This document shows, in pieces, positions 33,819-43,405 of a stretch of 64,000 nucleotides of DNA; positions within the stretch are counted from its first letter, which is position 1; the number at the start of each line of letters is the position of its first letter. The position numbers and the translations under genes are program-made. The notes beneath the pieces were generated by a model that saw nothing but the letters and a program-made list of their open reading frames with translations, was not told where the DNA came from and searched no databases. Origin of the DNA: Rheinheimera hassiensis (GTDB lineage: Bacteria > Pseudomonadota > Gammaproteobacteria > Enterobacterales > Alteromonadaceae); contig NZ_JAKUJZ010000003.1 of assembly GCF_022436675.1 (NCBI RefSeq), forward strand, positions 124,001-188,000. The letters are read 5' to 3'.

Positions 33819-35819
33819 TTAAAATACTCCGTTCAGTAGTACATCAATCAGTTTGATGGCAATGAAAGGCAGCACCACACCGCCCAAGCCGTAGATCAAC
33901 ATATTGTTACGTAATAACTTTTCTGCGCTAATCGCTTTAATTTTTACGCCTTTTAGCGCCAGCGGAATAAGCGCCGGAATAATTAAGGCGTTAAATACCA
34001 GTGCTGACAGCACAGCTATTTTCGGGTCCGGTAGCTGCATAATATTCAGCGCAGCAATGCCAGGCATGGCAGTGGCAAACACCGCCGGCACGATAACAAA
34101 GTACTTGGCAATATCATTCGCCAGCGAAAAGGTGGTTAAGGCGCCGCGGGTAATAAGCATTTGTTTGCCCACTTCCACCACCGACAGCAACTTAGTTGGA
34201 TCAGAATCCAGATCCACCATATTGCCGGCCTCTTTCGCCGCCTGGGTGCCGGAATTCATCGCCAGACCAACATCGGCTTGTGCCAGTGCCGGAGCGTCGT
34301 TGGTGCCATCACCAACCATGGCCACCAAGCGGCCCTGCGCCTGCTCTTTGCGAATAAGCGCCAGTTTGTCTTCCGGTTTGGCTTCGGCAACAAAATCATC
34401 CACCCCGGCGGCTGCGGCAATAGCACCGGCCGTAATAGGGTTGTCGCCGGTAACCATTACTGTGCGCACGCCCATGGCACGTAGCTTGGCAAAACGCTCT
34501 GCCACGCCGGGTTTAATCACATCGGATAACTGGATAACCCCCAGCACGCGGTGGTTGCTTGCCACCAAAAGCGGGGTAGCACCTTGCTGGGCCACCTTCG
34601 TCACTATCGGATCTAAACCAACAGGTACCGACAAGCCCTGGTTTTTTGCCCAGCCTTTTACCGCATCGGCGGCGCCTTTAACAAACTGCTCGCTACTGGC
34701 CAAATGGATAGACGACAAGCGGGTCTGTGCGCTGAACGGGGTAAACTCATCGCCGTCAGCCAACGCCGGTGAGGCATAGTCCAGCTCGTTGGCGAGGCGC
34801 ACCACAGATTTACCCTCTGGTGTCGGATCTTGTAATGAGCACCACAGCCCGGCTTTGATAAGCTCTGCCTGCGCAACACCCGGCAGTGGCAAAAATGCTG
34901 TGGCCTGGCGATCACCAAAGGTAATAGTGCCGGTTTTATCCAGCAGCAGGGTGTCGATATCACCGGCCACTTCCACCGCTTTACCGGATTTGGCAATTAC
35001 ATTGGCCGCCAGCGCACGGTTCATACCGGCAATACCGATGGCAGGCAGTAAACCGGCAATAGTGGTAGGAATTAAACACACCACCAGCGCAATCAGCATC
35101 AGCCAGTCCAGCTCAATGCCGACAAAGCTTGCCATGGCCGGTAAAGTTGCTACCGCAATTAAAAACACCAGCGTCAGCGCCGACAGCAATACCGTTAGCG
35201 CCAACTCGTTCGGGGTTTTCTGCCGGTTAGTACCTTCTACCAGACGGATCATTTTATCCAGAAAGCTGTGGCCTGATTCGGCGGTAACCTGCACGGTAAT
35301 AGTGCCGCTAAGTACTTTGGTACCAGCGATAACACCGGAGTGATCGGTGCCGCCTTCACGCAGCACCGGTGCCGACTCACCGGTTAAAGCCGACTCATTA
35401 ATGCTGGCCACACCACTCACAATTTCGCCGTCTGCCGGAATAAGCTCACCGGCCTGCACCAGAATGTTGTCACCGGCTTTAAGCTCGCTGGCTGATACTC
35501 TGCGCTCACCTGTGCTGTCGAGTTTTAACGCCGTCAGATCGCGCCGGGTAGCTTTTAAGCTAGCGGCCTGATCACGGCCACGTGCTTCAGCAATAGCCTC
35601 GGCAAAGTTGGCAAACCACAGCGTAAAAAACAAAATCACACTGCTGGTGAGCGCAAAGCCAAAGCTATCGCCAGTTGCCAGTTGCTGCGCTGTCATCAGT
35701 ATGGCAATGACAGTAGCAACCCACACCACTAACATTACCGGGTTTTTAAACGCCAGCCTGGGATGCAGCTTGGCAAAGGCCTGCTGGCTGGCTTGTGTTA
35801 ATGCTGAACTAGTATTCAT
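33819..35819 (-). CDS. kdpB: Potassium-transporting P-type ATPase, ATPase subunit B
   Basis: About 666 residues when begun at MNTSSAL, where AGGTG lies six bases upstream; an ATG five codons earlier is also possible. It contains the phosphorylation motif DKTGTITFG, the TGES actuator motif (ALTGESAPV), nucleotide-binding FVKGAADA and hinge motif GDGTNDAPALAQAD. It powers the KdpFABC pump by ATP hydrolysis. Confidence 0.95.
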   Translation of the reverse strand: MNTSSALTQASQQAFAKLHPRLAFKNPVMLVVWVATVIAILMTAQQLATGDSFGFALTSSVILFFTLWFANFAEAIAEARGRDQAASLKATRRDLTALKLDSTGERRVSASELKAGDNILVQAGELIPADGEIVSGVASINESALTGESAPVLREGGTDHSGVIAGTKVLSGTITVQVTAESGHSFLDKMIRLVEGTNRQKTPNELALTVLLSALTLVFLIAVATLPAMASFVGIELDWLMLIALVVCLIPTTIAGLLPAIGIAGMNRALAANVIAKSGKAVEVAGDIDTLLLDKTGTITFGDRQATAFLPLPGVAQAELIKAGLWCSLQDPTPEGKSVVRLANELDYASPALADGDEFTPFSAQTRLSSIHLASSEQFVKGAADAVKGWAKNQGLSVPVGLDPIVTKVAQQGATPLLVASNHRVLGVIQLSDVIKPGVAERFAKLRAMGVRTVMVTGDNPITAGAIAAAAGVDDFVAEAKPEDKLALIRKEQAQGRLVAMVGDGTNDAPALAQADVGLAMNSGTQAAKEAGNMVDLDSDPTKLLSVVEVGKQMLITRGALTTFSLANDIAKYFVIVPAVFATAMPGIAALNIMQLPDPKIAVLSALVFNALIIPALIPLALKGVKIKAISAEKLLRNNMLIYGLGGVVLPFIAIKLIDVLLNGVF

Positions 35820-35838
35820 ATTATTCACCTGCATACGA

Positions 35839-37569
35839 CTATTGACCTGCTAACACAGCGCTCTGCTGTGATAGCTCCAGCGCTTCACCAATAGGGCCAA
35901 GCACCATCGACGGTAAGAAAGATAAGAAGTTAACCACCAGGATCACGGTAACCAGCGTGACAGCAAAAGTAGGGTTAAACAGTGGCAGTGTGCCGGCCGT
36001 AGTGGGTACCCGACGTTTCTTAGCCAATGAGCCGGCAATCAGCAGCGGAATAACCAGCGGCAAATAACGGCCCAGGATCAGCACCACTACACAAGTAAGA
36101 TTCCACCAGGGCGTGTTATCACCCAGGCCTTCAAAGCCGGAGCCGTTATTGGCAAAGGCCGAGGTATATTCATAAAACACCTGGGATATGCCGTGTAAAC
36201 CGGGGTTAGAGTTACCGGTAAGTGACGGGAAGGTCACGGTAATAGCCGTAAAGGTCAGGATCACCGCACTGGGTAACACCAACAGCACGCCGAGCCAGCT
36301 TATTTCGCGCTTTTCCAGCTTACGGCCAAAAAACTCCGGCGTGCGGCCAATCATCAGCCCGGCAATAAATACCGCCAGCCAGACATAGACCAGGAAATTA
36401 ACAAAGCCACAACCAATGCCGCCCCAGATGCCATTAATTAACATGCCCGAGCGCGTTACCAAGCCTGCGAGCGGGTTTAGCGAGTCGTGCATCGCATTCA
36501 CTGAGCCGTTTGAGGTTTGGGTGGTAAAGGTGGCCCACAGTGCTGAGACATCAGTACCCAAACGCACTTCTTTGCCTTCCATATTACCGGCTTGTTGTGC
36601 CAGGCCGGTAAAGGCGGCGTTCGGTTGCTGCTCGCTGTACACTGCCAGCGCAATAAACAACAGGCTTAAAAACCCCATCACCGACAGCGACAACAGCGTA
36701 AAACCGCGGCGGCGCACCATACCGCCAGCCATAAACACCACCGCCATTGGCACCAATACCAGAGCGATAGTCTGAATAGCATTACTGACCGGTGTCGGGT
36801 TTTCCTGCGGGTTACTGCTGTTAGGGCCAAACCAGCCACCACCATTGGTACCCAGTTGTTTAATGGCTACCATGGCTGATACAGGGCCCAGCGGTATCGT
36901 TTGTTCAGTCAGGCTTTGCCCTTGTTCAAGCACCGGCACTGTGGGGCTGGCACTGTAACTGGCGGGTACGCCCTGGCTTGACAACGCCACAGCAACCACA
37001 GCGGCCAGTGGCAACATTACGCGCAATACAGCACGCACCGTGTCCTGATAATAGTTGCCCAGGTCACGCTCTTCGCCCTCGCCAGCGTCATCGGCATTGC
37101 GGCCGCCTAAAATGCCACGCAGCACCGCCACACATACAGCCAGCGCCATCGCCGGTGTCACAAACTGTAGCGTAACAATTAAGAAACCCTGGCTCAGGTA
37201 AGTAAGCTGGGCCTGACCGGAATAATGCTGCTGATTGGTATTGGTTAAAAACGACACTGCAGTGTGCAGCGCTAAATCCCAGCTCAGCCCCTCGATACCA
37301 TTAGGATTTAACGGTAAAACATGCTGAAACAACAAAATAAGATAGGCAATAATGCCCAGCACCAGGTTACTGAGTAAAAAAGCAATACCATAGCTTTTCC
37401 AGTTCATACCCTGCGTTGACTTTACGCCCAGCAGTTTAAAGATGCCGTTTTCCAGCGGCATAAAAACCTTGTCACTCCAGTGTGGTCCGGCGGAAAATAC
37501 GCCGGTCATATAATGCCCTAACGGCCAGGCTAACAGCAGCGCCAGGGTAAAAATCAATATGACTTCCAT
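35839..37569 (-). CDS. kdpA: Potassium-transporting ATPase subunit A
   Basis: 576 residues beginning at MEVILIFTLALL, preceded by a strong GAGGAG site; a 13-residue extension covers kdpF and is not used. Ten hydrophobic helices and four degenerate pore loops including SFLTNTNQQHYSG, LGTNGGGWFGPNSSNP and YEYTSAFANNGSGFEG mark it as the potassium-channel-like subunit of Kdp. Confidence 0.95.
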   Translation of the reverse strand: MEVILIFTLALLLAWPLGHYMTGVFSAGPHWSDKVFMPLENGIFKLLGVKSTQGMNWKSYGIAFLLSNLVLGIIAYLILLFQHVLPLNPNGIEGLSWDLALHTAVSFLTNTNQQHYSGQAQLTYLSQGFLIVTLQFVTPAMALAVCVAVLRGILGGRNADDAGEGEERDLGNYYQDTVRAVLRVMLPLAAVVAVALSSQGVPASYSASPTVPVLEQGQSLTEQTIPLGPVSAMVAIKQLGTNGGGWFGPNSSNPQENPTPVSNAIQTIALVLVPMAVVFMAGGMVRRRGFTLLSLSVMGFLSLLFIALAVYSEQQPNAAFTGLAQQAGNMEGKEVRLGTDVSALWATFTTQTSNGSVNAMHDSLNPLAGLVTRSGMLINGIWGGIGCGFVNFLVYVWLAVFIAGLMIGRTPEFFGRKLEKREISWLGVLLVLPSAVILTFTAITVTFPSLTGNSNPGLHGISQVFYEYTSAFANNGSGFEGLGDNTPWWNLTCVVVLILGRYLPLVIPLLIAGSLAKKRRVPTTAGTLPLFNPTFAVTLVTVILVVNFLSFLPSMVLGPIGEALELSQQSAVLAGQ

Positions 37570-37579
37570 TGCCAACTCC

Positions 37580-37660
37580 TCAGAACTTTTCAGGTGCCAA
37601 CATGGCAACGATTAACACAGCGCTTAATGCGCCAACTAACAACAGTAAAACCCAACCCAT
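37580..37660 (-). CDS. kdpF: Potassium-transporting ATPase small subunit F
   Basis: A 26-residue reading frame: MGWVLLLLVGALSAVLIVAM followed by a six-residue tail. It is one membrane helix of exactly the size and place of KdpF, which stabilises the Kdp complex. AAGGA lies eight bases before its ATG, and kdpA begins 10 bp after its stop. First gene of the operon. Confidence 0.88.
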   Translation of the reverse strand: MGWVLLLLVGALSAVLIVAMLAPEKF

Positions 37661-37741
37661 TTGCCGTATCCTTATGTGAAAACACGGTGCTAAAGGTAGG
37701 TGTAAGCGGTGTAAAATCTCCAGTAACGTCAGCGCGCCAGG

Positions 37742-37758
37742 CATAAAGATTTCGTAAA
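37742..37758 (-). promoter_or_regulatory. KdpE-type box upstream of kdpFABC
   Basis: On the minus strand TTTACG-AAATC-TTTATG, an 11-bp-period direct repeat fitting the E. coli KdpE site, about 82 bp before kdpF. Spacer AAATC is identical to that of the ktrA-trkH box. Confidence 0.62.
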
Positions 37759-37836
37759 ATTTTGCTGGTAGCAGGATAAAAGCGGCGGCGAAACGCTTAT
37801 GCTAAGCGCCCTGACACAGCGTAAGAGAAACCCATA

Positions 37837-38880
37837 ATGCGTTTGATAAGAGTAATCTTGCTATTCACCCTGCCACTGCTCACCCTGGCAGGCTGTGACA
37901 AAGCACCGGCTTTACATAAATTTTCCGGCGCAGCCCAGGGCACCACTTACAGCCTGACCTACTGGAGTAATACTGCGGTTGAGCAGCCACAGTTTGAAGC
38001 CGCCATTGCCGCCGAACTACAGCGGTTGGATAAGCTGATGTCTAATTACCGTGATGACTCGGTAATAGAGCAATTTAACCAAAGCCAAAGCACCGACCCG
38101 ATTGAAGTGGGTGCAGAGATAGTCCGCCTGGTCAACATAGCCAAAACTATCAGCGCAGCCGCAGCAGGCTGCTATGACCCGACCATCAAGCCGCTGTTTA
38201 CGCTATGGGGTTTTCGTGGCGATAAGCTTAGTATTCCGGCTGCAGCGCAGTTAGCCGAACTTGCACCGCAGCTGGGGATCAGCAAAGTTGACGTCGTCAA
38301 TAACAGCACACTGCAAAAGCAGCAGCCAAAGCTGAGTATCGATTTATCCTCTATAGCCCAGGGCTACTCGGTACAGCGGTTGACTGAGGTGGCGGAGCAA
38401 TTTGGTATTGATAACTATCTGATTGAAATTGGCGGTGAGCTGCAAACCCGCGGCCGCAAACCCGATGGCAGCAACTGGCGGGTGGCAATAGAGCGGCCGT
38501 TGCCAGGCGCTCAGCAGTTACAAAAAATAGTACAGGTAAAACAAACGGCGCCACTGGCTATTATGACATCCGGCACTTACCGCCATTATTACGACAACGA
38601 AGGCAAGCGTTACAGCCATATTCTTGATGCACGCAGCAAAGCGCCGGTAACACACGATACGGTATCGGTAACGTTACTGCACAATGATTTAACCGAAGCC
38701 GATGCCTGGTCTACAGCGTTATTGTGTTTGGGATCAGAGCAAGGCAGTAAGGTGGCCGGGCAGTTTAATCTGGCCGTACTGTTTATTGACCAGACAAATA
38801 ATGGGTTAACTGAATTACACAGCACAGGGTTACAACAGCATGCGGGAGTTATGTTAGTTGATGCAAAAATGAAACAGTAA
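37837..38880 (+). CDS. apbE: FAD:protein FMN transferase (ApbE lipoprotein)
   Basis: 347 residues with a lipoprotein signal (LLTLAGC, Cys20). ApbE features: AQGTTYSLTYW near the N-terminus, LSSIAQGYSVQRL in the FAD-binding region, IEIGGELQTRG and the metal-binding end SHILDARSKAP with ADAWSTALLCLG. It transfers FMN from FAD to threonines of exported redox proteins such as Rnf or Nqr subunits. Divergent from the kdp operon, with no obvious link to it. No target is encoded nearby. Confidence 0.92.
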   Translation: MRLIRVILLFTLPLLTLAGCDKAPALHKFSGAAQGTTYSLTYWSNTAVEQPQFEAAIAAELQRLDKLMSNYRDDSVIEQFNQSQSTDPIEVGAEIVRLVNIAKTISAAAAGCYDPTIKPLFTLWGFRGDKLSIPAAAQLAELAPQLGISKVDVVNNSTLQKQQPKLSIDLSSIAQGYSVQRLTEVAEQFGIDNYLIEIGGELQTRGRKPDGSNWRVAIERPLPGAQQLQKIVQVKQTAPLAIMTSGTYRHYYDNEGKRYSHILDARSKAPVTHDTVSVTLLHNDLTEADAWSTALLCLGSEQGSKVAGQFNLAVLFIDQTNNGLTELHSTGLQQHAGVMLVDAKMKQ

Positions 38881-38888
38881 AAAGCAAC

Positions 38889-38918
38889 AAGCCCTGCGAT
38901 GCAGGGCTTAGGTTTTAG
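38889..38918. terminator. Terminator between apbE and fklB
   Basis: Stem AAGCCCTGC / GCAGGGCTT with a GAT loop followed by T-rich sequence on the plus strand; it can also serve fklB on the minus strand. Confidence 0.75.
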
Positions 38919-38952
38919 CTTGACTAACTATTGCAGCGCTACTACAACGCTA

Positions 38953-39570
38953 TTACAGAATAGCTAACAGCTCTACGTCAAATACCAGTGCACTGAACGG
39001 TGCAATGGCATTGCCGGCACCGCGCTCGCCGTAGGCCAGATCGTGCGGGATATATAAACGTAATTTTGAACCTGGCGACATCAGCTGCAGTGCTTCTGTC
39101 CAGCCAGCGATAACACCTGATACCGGGAATTCTGCCGGTTCACCACGCTGGTAAGAAGAGTCAAACACAGTGCCGTCAATCAGGGTACCGTGGTAATGCG
39201 TGCGTACTGTTGAATTGCGTGTTGGTTTTTCACCTTCAGCCGCTACCAGTACTTCGTACTGCAGGCCAGAAGCGGTTACTGTAATTTCAGCACGTTTGGC
39301 GTTTTCAGCCAGGAAAGCTTCACCGGCACCGGCTAATAATTCAGCTTTCTCCGCTTGTTCTGCTTGCATACGCTCGCTGATCACACCAAATGCGGCACGA
39401 ATTTGCTCGTCGCTTACCTCAGCGTCCTGCTCGGTATAGGCGGCGATAACACCGGCTGCAACGGCGTCAATGTCTAAGCCGTCAAACGGGTTGTCGGCCA
39501 GTTGCTGGCCCATTTGTAAACCAATACCATAGCTGGCGTGCTGTTCAAGCGTTGTATATTTATCTGACAT
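38953..39570 (-). CDS. fklB: FKBP-type peptidyl-prolyl cis-trans isomerase
   Basis: 205 residues when begun at MSDKYTTLEQHASYGIGLQMG, which aligns with E. coli FklB; a three-codon extension is ignored. An N-terminal dimerisation domain is followed by the FKBP fold with RTHYHGTLIDGTVFDSSYQR, FPVSGVIAGWTEAL and LAYGERGAGNAIAPFS. No signal peptide, so it acts in the cytoplasm on proline bonds. First gene of the yfcL-like neighbourhood but separately transcribed. Confidence 0.92.
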   Translation of the reverse strand: MSDKYTTLEQHASYGIGLQMGQQLADNPFDGLDIDAVAAGVIAAYTEQDAEVSDEQIRAAFGVISERMQAEQAEKAELLAGAGEAFLAENAKRAEITVTASGLQYEVLVAAEGEKPTRNSTVRTHYHGTLIDGTVFDSSYQRGEPAEFPVSGVIAGWTEALQLMSPGSKLRLYIPHDLAYGERGAGNAIAPFSALVFDVELLAIL

Positions 39571-39656
39571 GAGTTCCACTTATGTTAACGAAGCCAATGC
39601 TTCGGGTTAAAAAGTGCGCCTATGCTATCGCAAAAACGCGCGAATGTCTTGCCACC

Positions 39657-39959
39657 TCACAGCGCCAGTTGCTGTATCCGCAACCAGATAACATTAACAT
39701 GCTGCTGGTCTTGCTCGGTTAACTCACCATTGGCTATCGCCTGCGTCAGGGTACTGCTGACCTGAGTTATGACATCGGCAGCGTCAAACGGCTCAGCAGC
39801 TACCTGCAAGGTGCCTACGGCTAAATCGAAATGGCCCCGCAGGTAACCGGCAGCAAATAGCTCGTCATCGGTAGCAACCGGCACTAAGGCATCAAACAAA
39901 TCGGCGGCAGCGTCGATAAACTGCTCTGGTACTGATACTGCTGTCATCTTAAAGTTCAT
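39657..39959 (-). CDS. yfcL: YfcL family protein
   Basis: 100 residues matching E. coli YfcL across ATDDELFAAGYLRGHFDLAVG and LTQAIANGELTEQDQQHV. Function unknown. It overlaps the preceding NAD-kinase-like gene by 11 bp or, with an alternative ATG at 39947, follows it by one base. In E. coli yfcL also lies near aroC and prmB, so the place is conserved. Confidence 0.85.
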   Translation of the reverse strand: MNFKMTAVSVPEQFIDAAADLFDALVPVATDDELFAAGYLRGHFDLAVGTLQVAAEPFDAADVITQVSSTLTQAIANGELTEQDQQHVNVIWLRIQQLAL

Positions 39960-41079
39960 CCTCGTACCCTAAGCGGTACATTACGTAATCGTTATAGCCG
40001 GTTAATATATTGATTAAACCGGTAAGCTGCTGATCCAGTCTGGCATCGCCGGTATCGGCCAGTAACGGCCTGCCTTCAAGCTGCTGCAGTTTGGCTTTAC
40101 CGGCAATCAGCACAATGTTATCGCGGCCAATAGCGCGGATAACGTCGGGCGATAACTGCTGGTTACCGCGGCCAAACACATGACCCTGGCCACCAATTAA
40201 GGTGATCACTAATTTACTCGGATAGCCCTGCACCAGCTCAAGCAGCTGAGCTGCGCTAACATCTTTGGCAATAAGCGCGCCGTTTTCTACCACATCAACA
40301 CCCAGCAGCGTGTTATCCAGCCCAAGCTCAGCCATTACCGCCGCCACGGTAGAGCCGGAGCCCATCACGTAGCGCACGTTGTCTTCCATTTGTGTGGCAA
40401 CATAAGCGGCTAAATCGGCCAGCACCAGCTCTTCAGATTCACGCCCGCCCATTTTCACGCTTTGCACATAACGCAATTGCGCAGGTATGCGCATTTCACC
40501 AAAACGGCGAGCTTTTACTACACCGTTGCGAAATGCCTGCTCGTCAATATCCATTACCGCCGCTTCGCTAAGTGACACCAGCTCACCGGCAATTAACTTA
40601 GCCACCAGCTTACCGGCGGCCTGCGGTGATATAGCATAAACGCCGGAGTGAATTTTTACCCCGGCCGGAATACCCAGCACTGTAGTTTGCTCGCCCACCG
40701 CAGCGCAGATATTACGCGCGGTGCCATCACCACCGGCAAACAACAAAATGTCTACGCCCTTTTCGGCCAGCAGCATGGCAGAGTGCTCAGTGTCTGCAGC
40801 TGTTGATGGCGACGTTTGTGGCTGATATACCAGCTGATAACCTAGCCCCAGCGCATCACACACGCTCTGGCCCATATCACCGGCTACAGTAAATACTTCA
40901 AACTGCCCACGCTGCGCCAGCAATTCTGTCAGCGCCGTTTTAGCACGGTTCATCGCCTGGGGCGTGGCGCCAAGCGCCAGGGCTTGGTCGGCCTGGCCGT
41001 CAGAGCCTTTTAAAGCCACGCTGCCACCTAAACCGGCCAGCGGGTTAACAATAAGCCCAAGCCGAAACAGATTTGCCAT
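39949..41079 (-). CDS. ATP-NAD kinase family protein
   Basis: 376 residues with the NAD/diacylglycerol kinase loop FAGGDGTARNICAAVG and the N-terminal GLIVNPLAGLGGSVALKG. This is the COG3199 type of predicted NAD or AcoX-like kinase, distinct from the short NadK. It probably phosphorylates NAD or a related substrate with inorganic polyphosphate or ATP; the exact substrate is unknown. Upstream of yfcL in one operon. Confidence 0.85.
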   Translation of the reverse strand: MANLFRLGLIVNPLAGLGGSVALKGSDGQADQALALGATPQAMNRAKTALTELLAQRGQFEVFTVAGDMGQSVCDALGLGYQLVYQPQTSPSTAADTEHSAMLLAEKGVDILLFAGGDGTARNICAAVGEQTTVLGIPAGVKIHSGVYAISPQAAGKLVAKLIAGELVSLSEAAVMDIDEQAFRNGVVKARRFGEMRIPAQLRYVQSVKMGGRESEELVLADLAAYVATQMEDNVRYVMGSGSTVAAVMAELGLDNTLLGVDVVENGALIAKDVSAAQLLELVQGYPSKLVITLIGGQGHVFGRGNQQLSPDVIRAIGRDNIVLIAGKAKLQQLEGRPLLADTGDARLDQQLTGLINILTGYNDYVMYRLGYEDEL

Positions 41080-41114
41080 ATTGCAATATCCTTTAGCGCA
41101 CCTAAAAATGGCGG

Positions 41115-42284
41115 CTATTGTAAAGCCTTGGTCGCTGCTTTGCTACCCGGCAAGGTTAACGCCAGTAGTGTTGCCGCCAATGCCAGCAAGGCGGCAATCA
41201 TAAAGGCTAAACTGGCCCCCTTGCCGTTTTGCCAGATTAAGCCAGAGAAATAAGCGCCTATGGCACCGCCCCCACCGAAAATAACACCGGCATACAACGC
41301 CTGGCCGCGGCTGCGCAGTTTTTTCGGGAAAAACTGCTGGATAAACTGCATGGCACAGCTGTGGGCGATGGCAAAGCTGCCAGCATGCAGCAGCATGCTA
41401 AAACACAGCAGCCAGACGTTATCGGCCACCGTTGCCAGCAAACTCCAGCGCAGCACCGTTAAGCCATAGCACACGCTTAACAGCACACGGTAACTGCGGT
41501 TACGCATTAAGTTGCCGGCAAAGTAAAACGCCGCTATTTCGGCGGCCACTGCCAGGCCAATAAACAAGCCGGTTTGGGTACCGCTGTATCCCAGATCGCG
41601 GCTGTATAGCGTGAAAAAACCATAAAACGGCGCAAAGCTCATTTGCAGTAATAAAGCTGCCAGCATAAAACGCAGCAACACACTGTTTTTTATCAGCTTG
41701 CTAAACCGCACCGGCTCGCTGGTAAGCTCAGCGCTCACACTCACCTTCGGCAGTAAAAATAAGCTGGTTAGCAGCAAGACTAAAAACAGCAATGCCGATA
41801 ATGGCAAAAACTCACTGCCGTAGCGTTCAAACAGCCAACCGCCGAGCATTACCAGCACAATATAACCCACGCTGCCTGCAGTACGAATACGGCTGTAAGC
41901 ACGGGTATCATCATTAACAAAGGCAAAAGTGGCGACTTCCAGCTGCGGTAAAATGGCGGTCCAGAAAAAACTGAACAGCGCAAAACCCAAAAGCAACGGC
42001 CAGAAACCATAATCGGCAAAGCTGCTAAGCCAACCAATAGCCGCTAATAAAGCACCAAGGCGCATTACGGTTAACGGCTTGCCGCTGCGCTCGGCGATCA
42101 ACGCCCATACTGTAGGGCCAACAATACGGCTGGCGGTCACAATAGCCAGCAGCAGGCCGATATCAGCCGAGCTTAAGCCGCGGCCATCGAGAAACAGGCC
42201 GAAATACGGCACAAAAATACCCAGCACACCAAAATAAGTAAAATAGGCCAACACTAAGGCTGGCCGGGCGGAAATACTAAACAT
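41115..42284 (-). CDS. MFS transporter, HcaT-like
   Basis: 389 residues with about 12 hydrophobic segments. The first half opens with FTYFGVLGIFVPYFGLFLDG and GLSSADIGLLLAI, typical of the 3-phenylpropionate/HcaT branch of the Major Facilitator Superfamily. No substrate-specific residues can be read. It lies between aroC and the NAD-kinase-like gene with short gaps (14 and 35 bp) and is probably in the same transcript. Confidence 0.85.
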   Translation of the reverse strand: MFSISARPALVLAYFTYFGVLGIFVPYFGLFLDGRGLSSADIGLLLAIVTASRIVGPTVWALIAERSGKPLTVMRLGALLAAIGWLSSFADYGFWPLLLGFALFSFFWTAILPQLEVATFAFVNDDTRAYSRIRTAGSVGYIVLVMLGGWLFERYGSEFLPLSALLFLVLLLTSLFLLPKVSVSAELTSEPVRFSKLIKNSVLLRFMLAALLLQMSFAPFYGFFTLYSRDLGYSGTQTGLFIGLAVAAEIAAFYFAGNLMRNRSYRVLLSVCYGLTVLRWSLLATVADNVWLLCFSMLLHAGSFAIAHSCAMQFIQQFFPKKLRSRGQALYAGVIFGGGGAIGAYFSGLIWQNGKGASLAFMIAALLALAATLLALTLPGSKAATKALQ

Positions 42285-42298
42285 ACGGCGGTTTAATC

Positions 42299-43396
42299 TC
42301 AGCTGTTGCGGGCAATATCAGGCGTAATTACCTGCACATGCATATTTTGCGCGCGGTGGCGCAGGTAGTGGTCCATCAGCACTATCGCTAGCATGGCTTC
42401 GGCAATAGGCACAGCGCGAATACCAACGCAAGGGTCGTGCCGGCCTTTGGTGACAATATCTATCACTTCGCCGCGGGTATTAATGCTTTTGCCGGGAATA
42501 CTGATACTGGAGGTCGGTTTCAGCGCCATACTGACCAGCAAGTCCTGGCCGGAAGAAATACCGCCCAGGGTGCCACCGGCATGGTTAGCACTAAAGCCCT
42601 GCGGCGTTAATTCGTCGCGGTGGGTAGAACCGCGCTGTTCTACCACAGCAAAACCATCGCCAATTTCTACCGCTTTTACCGCGTTAATGCTCATCATGGC
42701 GTGGGCAATATCGGCATCGAGGCGGTCAAACACCGGCTCGCCCCAACCTACCGGCATGTTGGTTGCCACTACATTTACCCGGGCACCTACCGAGTCGCCG
42801 TCTTTTTTCAGCTGGCGCATATACTCATCCAGTGCTTCAAGCTTGGATGGATCCGGGCAGAAAAACGGGTTGTTATGCACTTCATCCCAGCTTACCAGAT
42901 CGGCTTTTACCGGGCCTAACTGGGCTAAATAACCGCGAATTTCAATACCGCATTGCTCAAACAGGTATTTTTTGGCAATGGCACCGGCGGCCACGCGCAC
43001 GGCAGTTTCACGCGCCGACGAGCGGCCACCACCGCGGTAATCGCGGATACCAAATTTATGCCAGTAAGTGTAATCAGCATGGCCGGGGCGAAATTGCTCT
43101 TTAATCTCAGAGTAATCCTGCGAGCGCTGATCGGTGTTTTCAATCAGCAGGCCAATGCTGGCACCGGTGGTGGTATTTTCAAACACGCCGGACAGAATTT
43201 TTACCGCGTCTTCTTCGCGTCGCGCTGTGGTGTAGCGCGACGTGCCGGGTTTACGCCGGTCTAAATCCAGTTGCAAATCGTCGGCAGTTAACGCCATACC
43301 CGGCGGGCAACCATCCACTATGCCGCCAATGGCCGGACCATGGCTTTCACCAAAAGTCGTGACTTTAAACAATTGCCCTATGCTGTTACCGGCCAT
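42299..43396 (-). CDS. aroC: Chorismate synthase
   Basis: 365 residues. Last step of the shikimate pathway, EPSP to chorismate, using reduced FMN. Signatures [47 protein letters not shown] (given in part) and GISSGQDL are intact. Same strand and 9-bp gap after prmB, as in E. coli. Confidence 0.96.
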   Translation of the reverse strand: MAGNSIGQLFKVTTFGESHGPAIGGIVDGCPPGMALTADDLQLDLDRRKPGTSRYTTARREEDAVKILSGVFENTTTGASIGLLIENTDQRSQDYSEIKEQFRPGHADYTYWHKFGIRDYRGGGRSSARETAVRVAAGAIAKKYLFEQCGIEIRGYLAQLGPVKADLVSWDEVHNNPFFCPDPSKLEALDEYMRQLKKDGDSVGARVNVVATNMPVGWGEPVFDRLDADIAHAMMSINAVKAVEIGDGFAVVEQRGSTHRDELTPQGFSANHAGGTLGGISSGQDLLVSMALKPTSSISIPGKSINTRGEVIDIVTKGRHDPCVGIRAVPIAEAMLAIVLMDHYLRHRAQNMHVQVITPDIARNS

Positions 43397-43405
43397 AGCT
43401 GTTCC

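Noticed and set aside
33904-34779. Long open frame (291 codons) on the plus strand
   Set aside because: It lies fully antisense to the well-supported kdpB gene, has a random-looking sequence rich in Ser, Ala and Thr, and has no ribosome site.
37699-37714. Direct repeat GGTGTAA x2 upstream of kdpF as a second KdpE box
   Set aside because: The period is 9 bp rather than 11, so it does not fit the KdpE pattern as well as 37742-37758.
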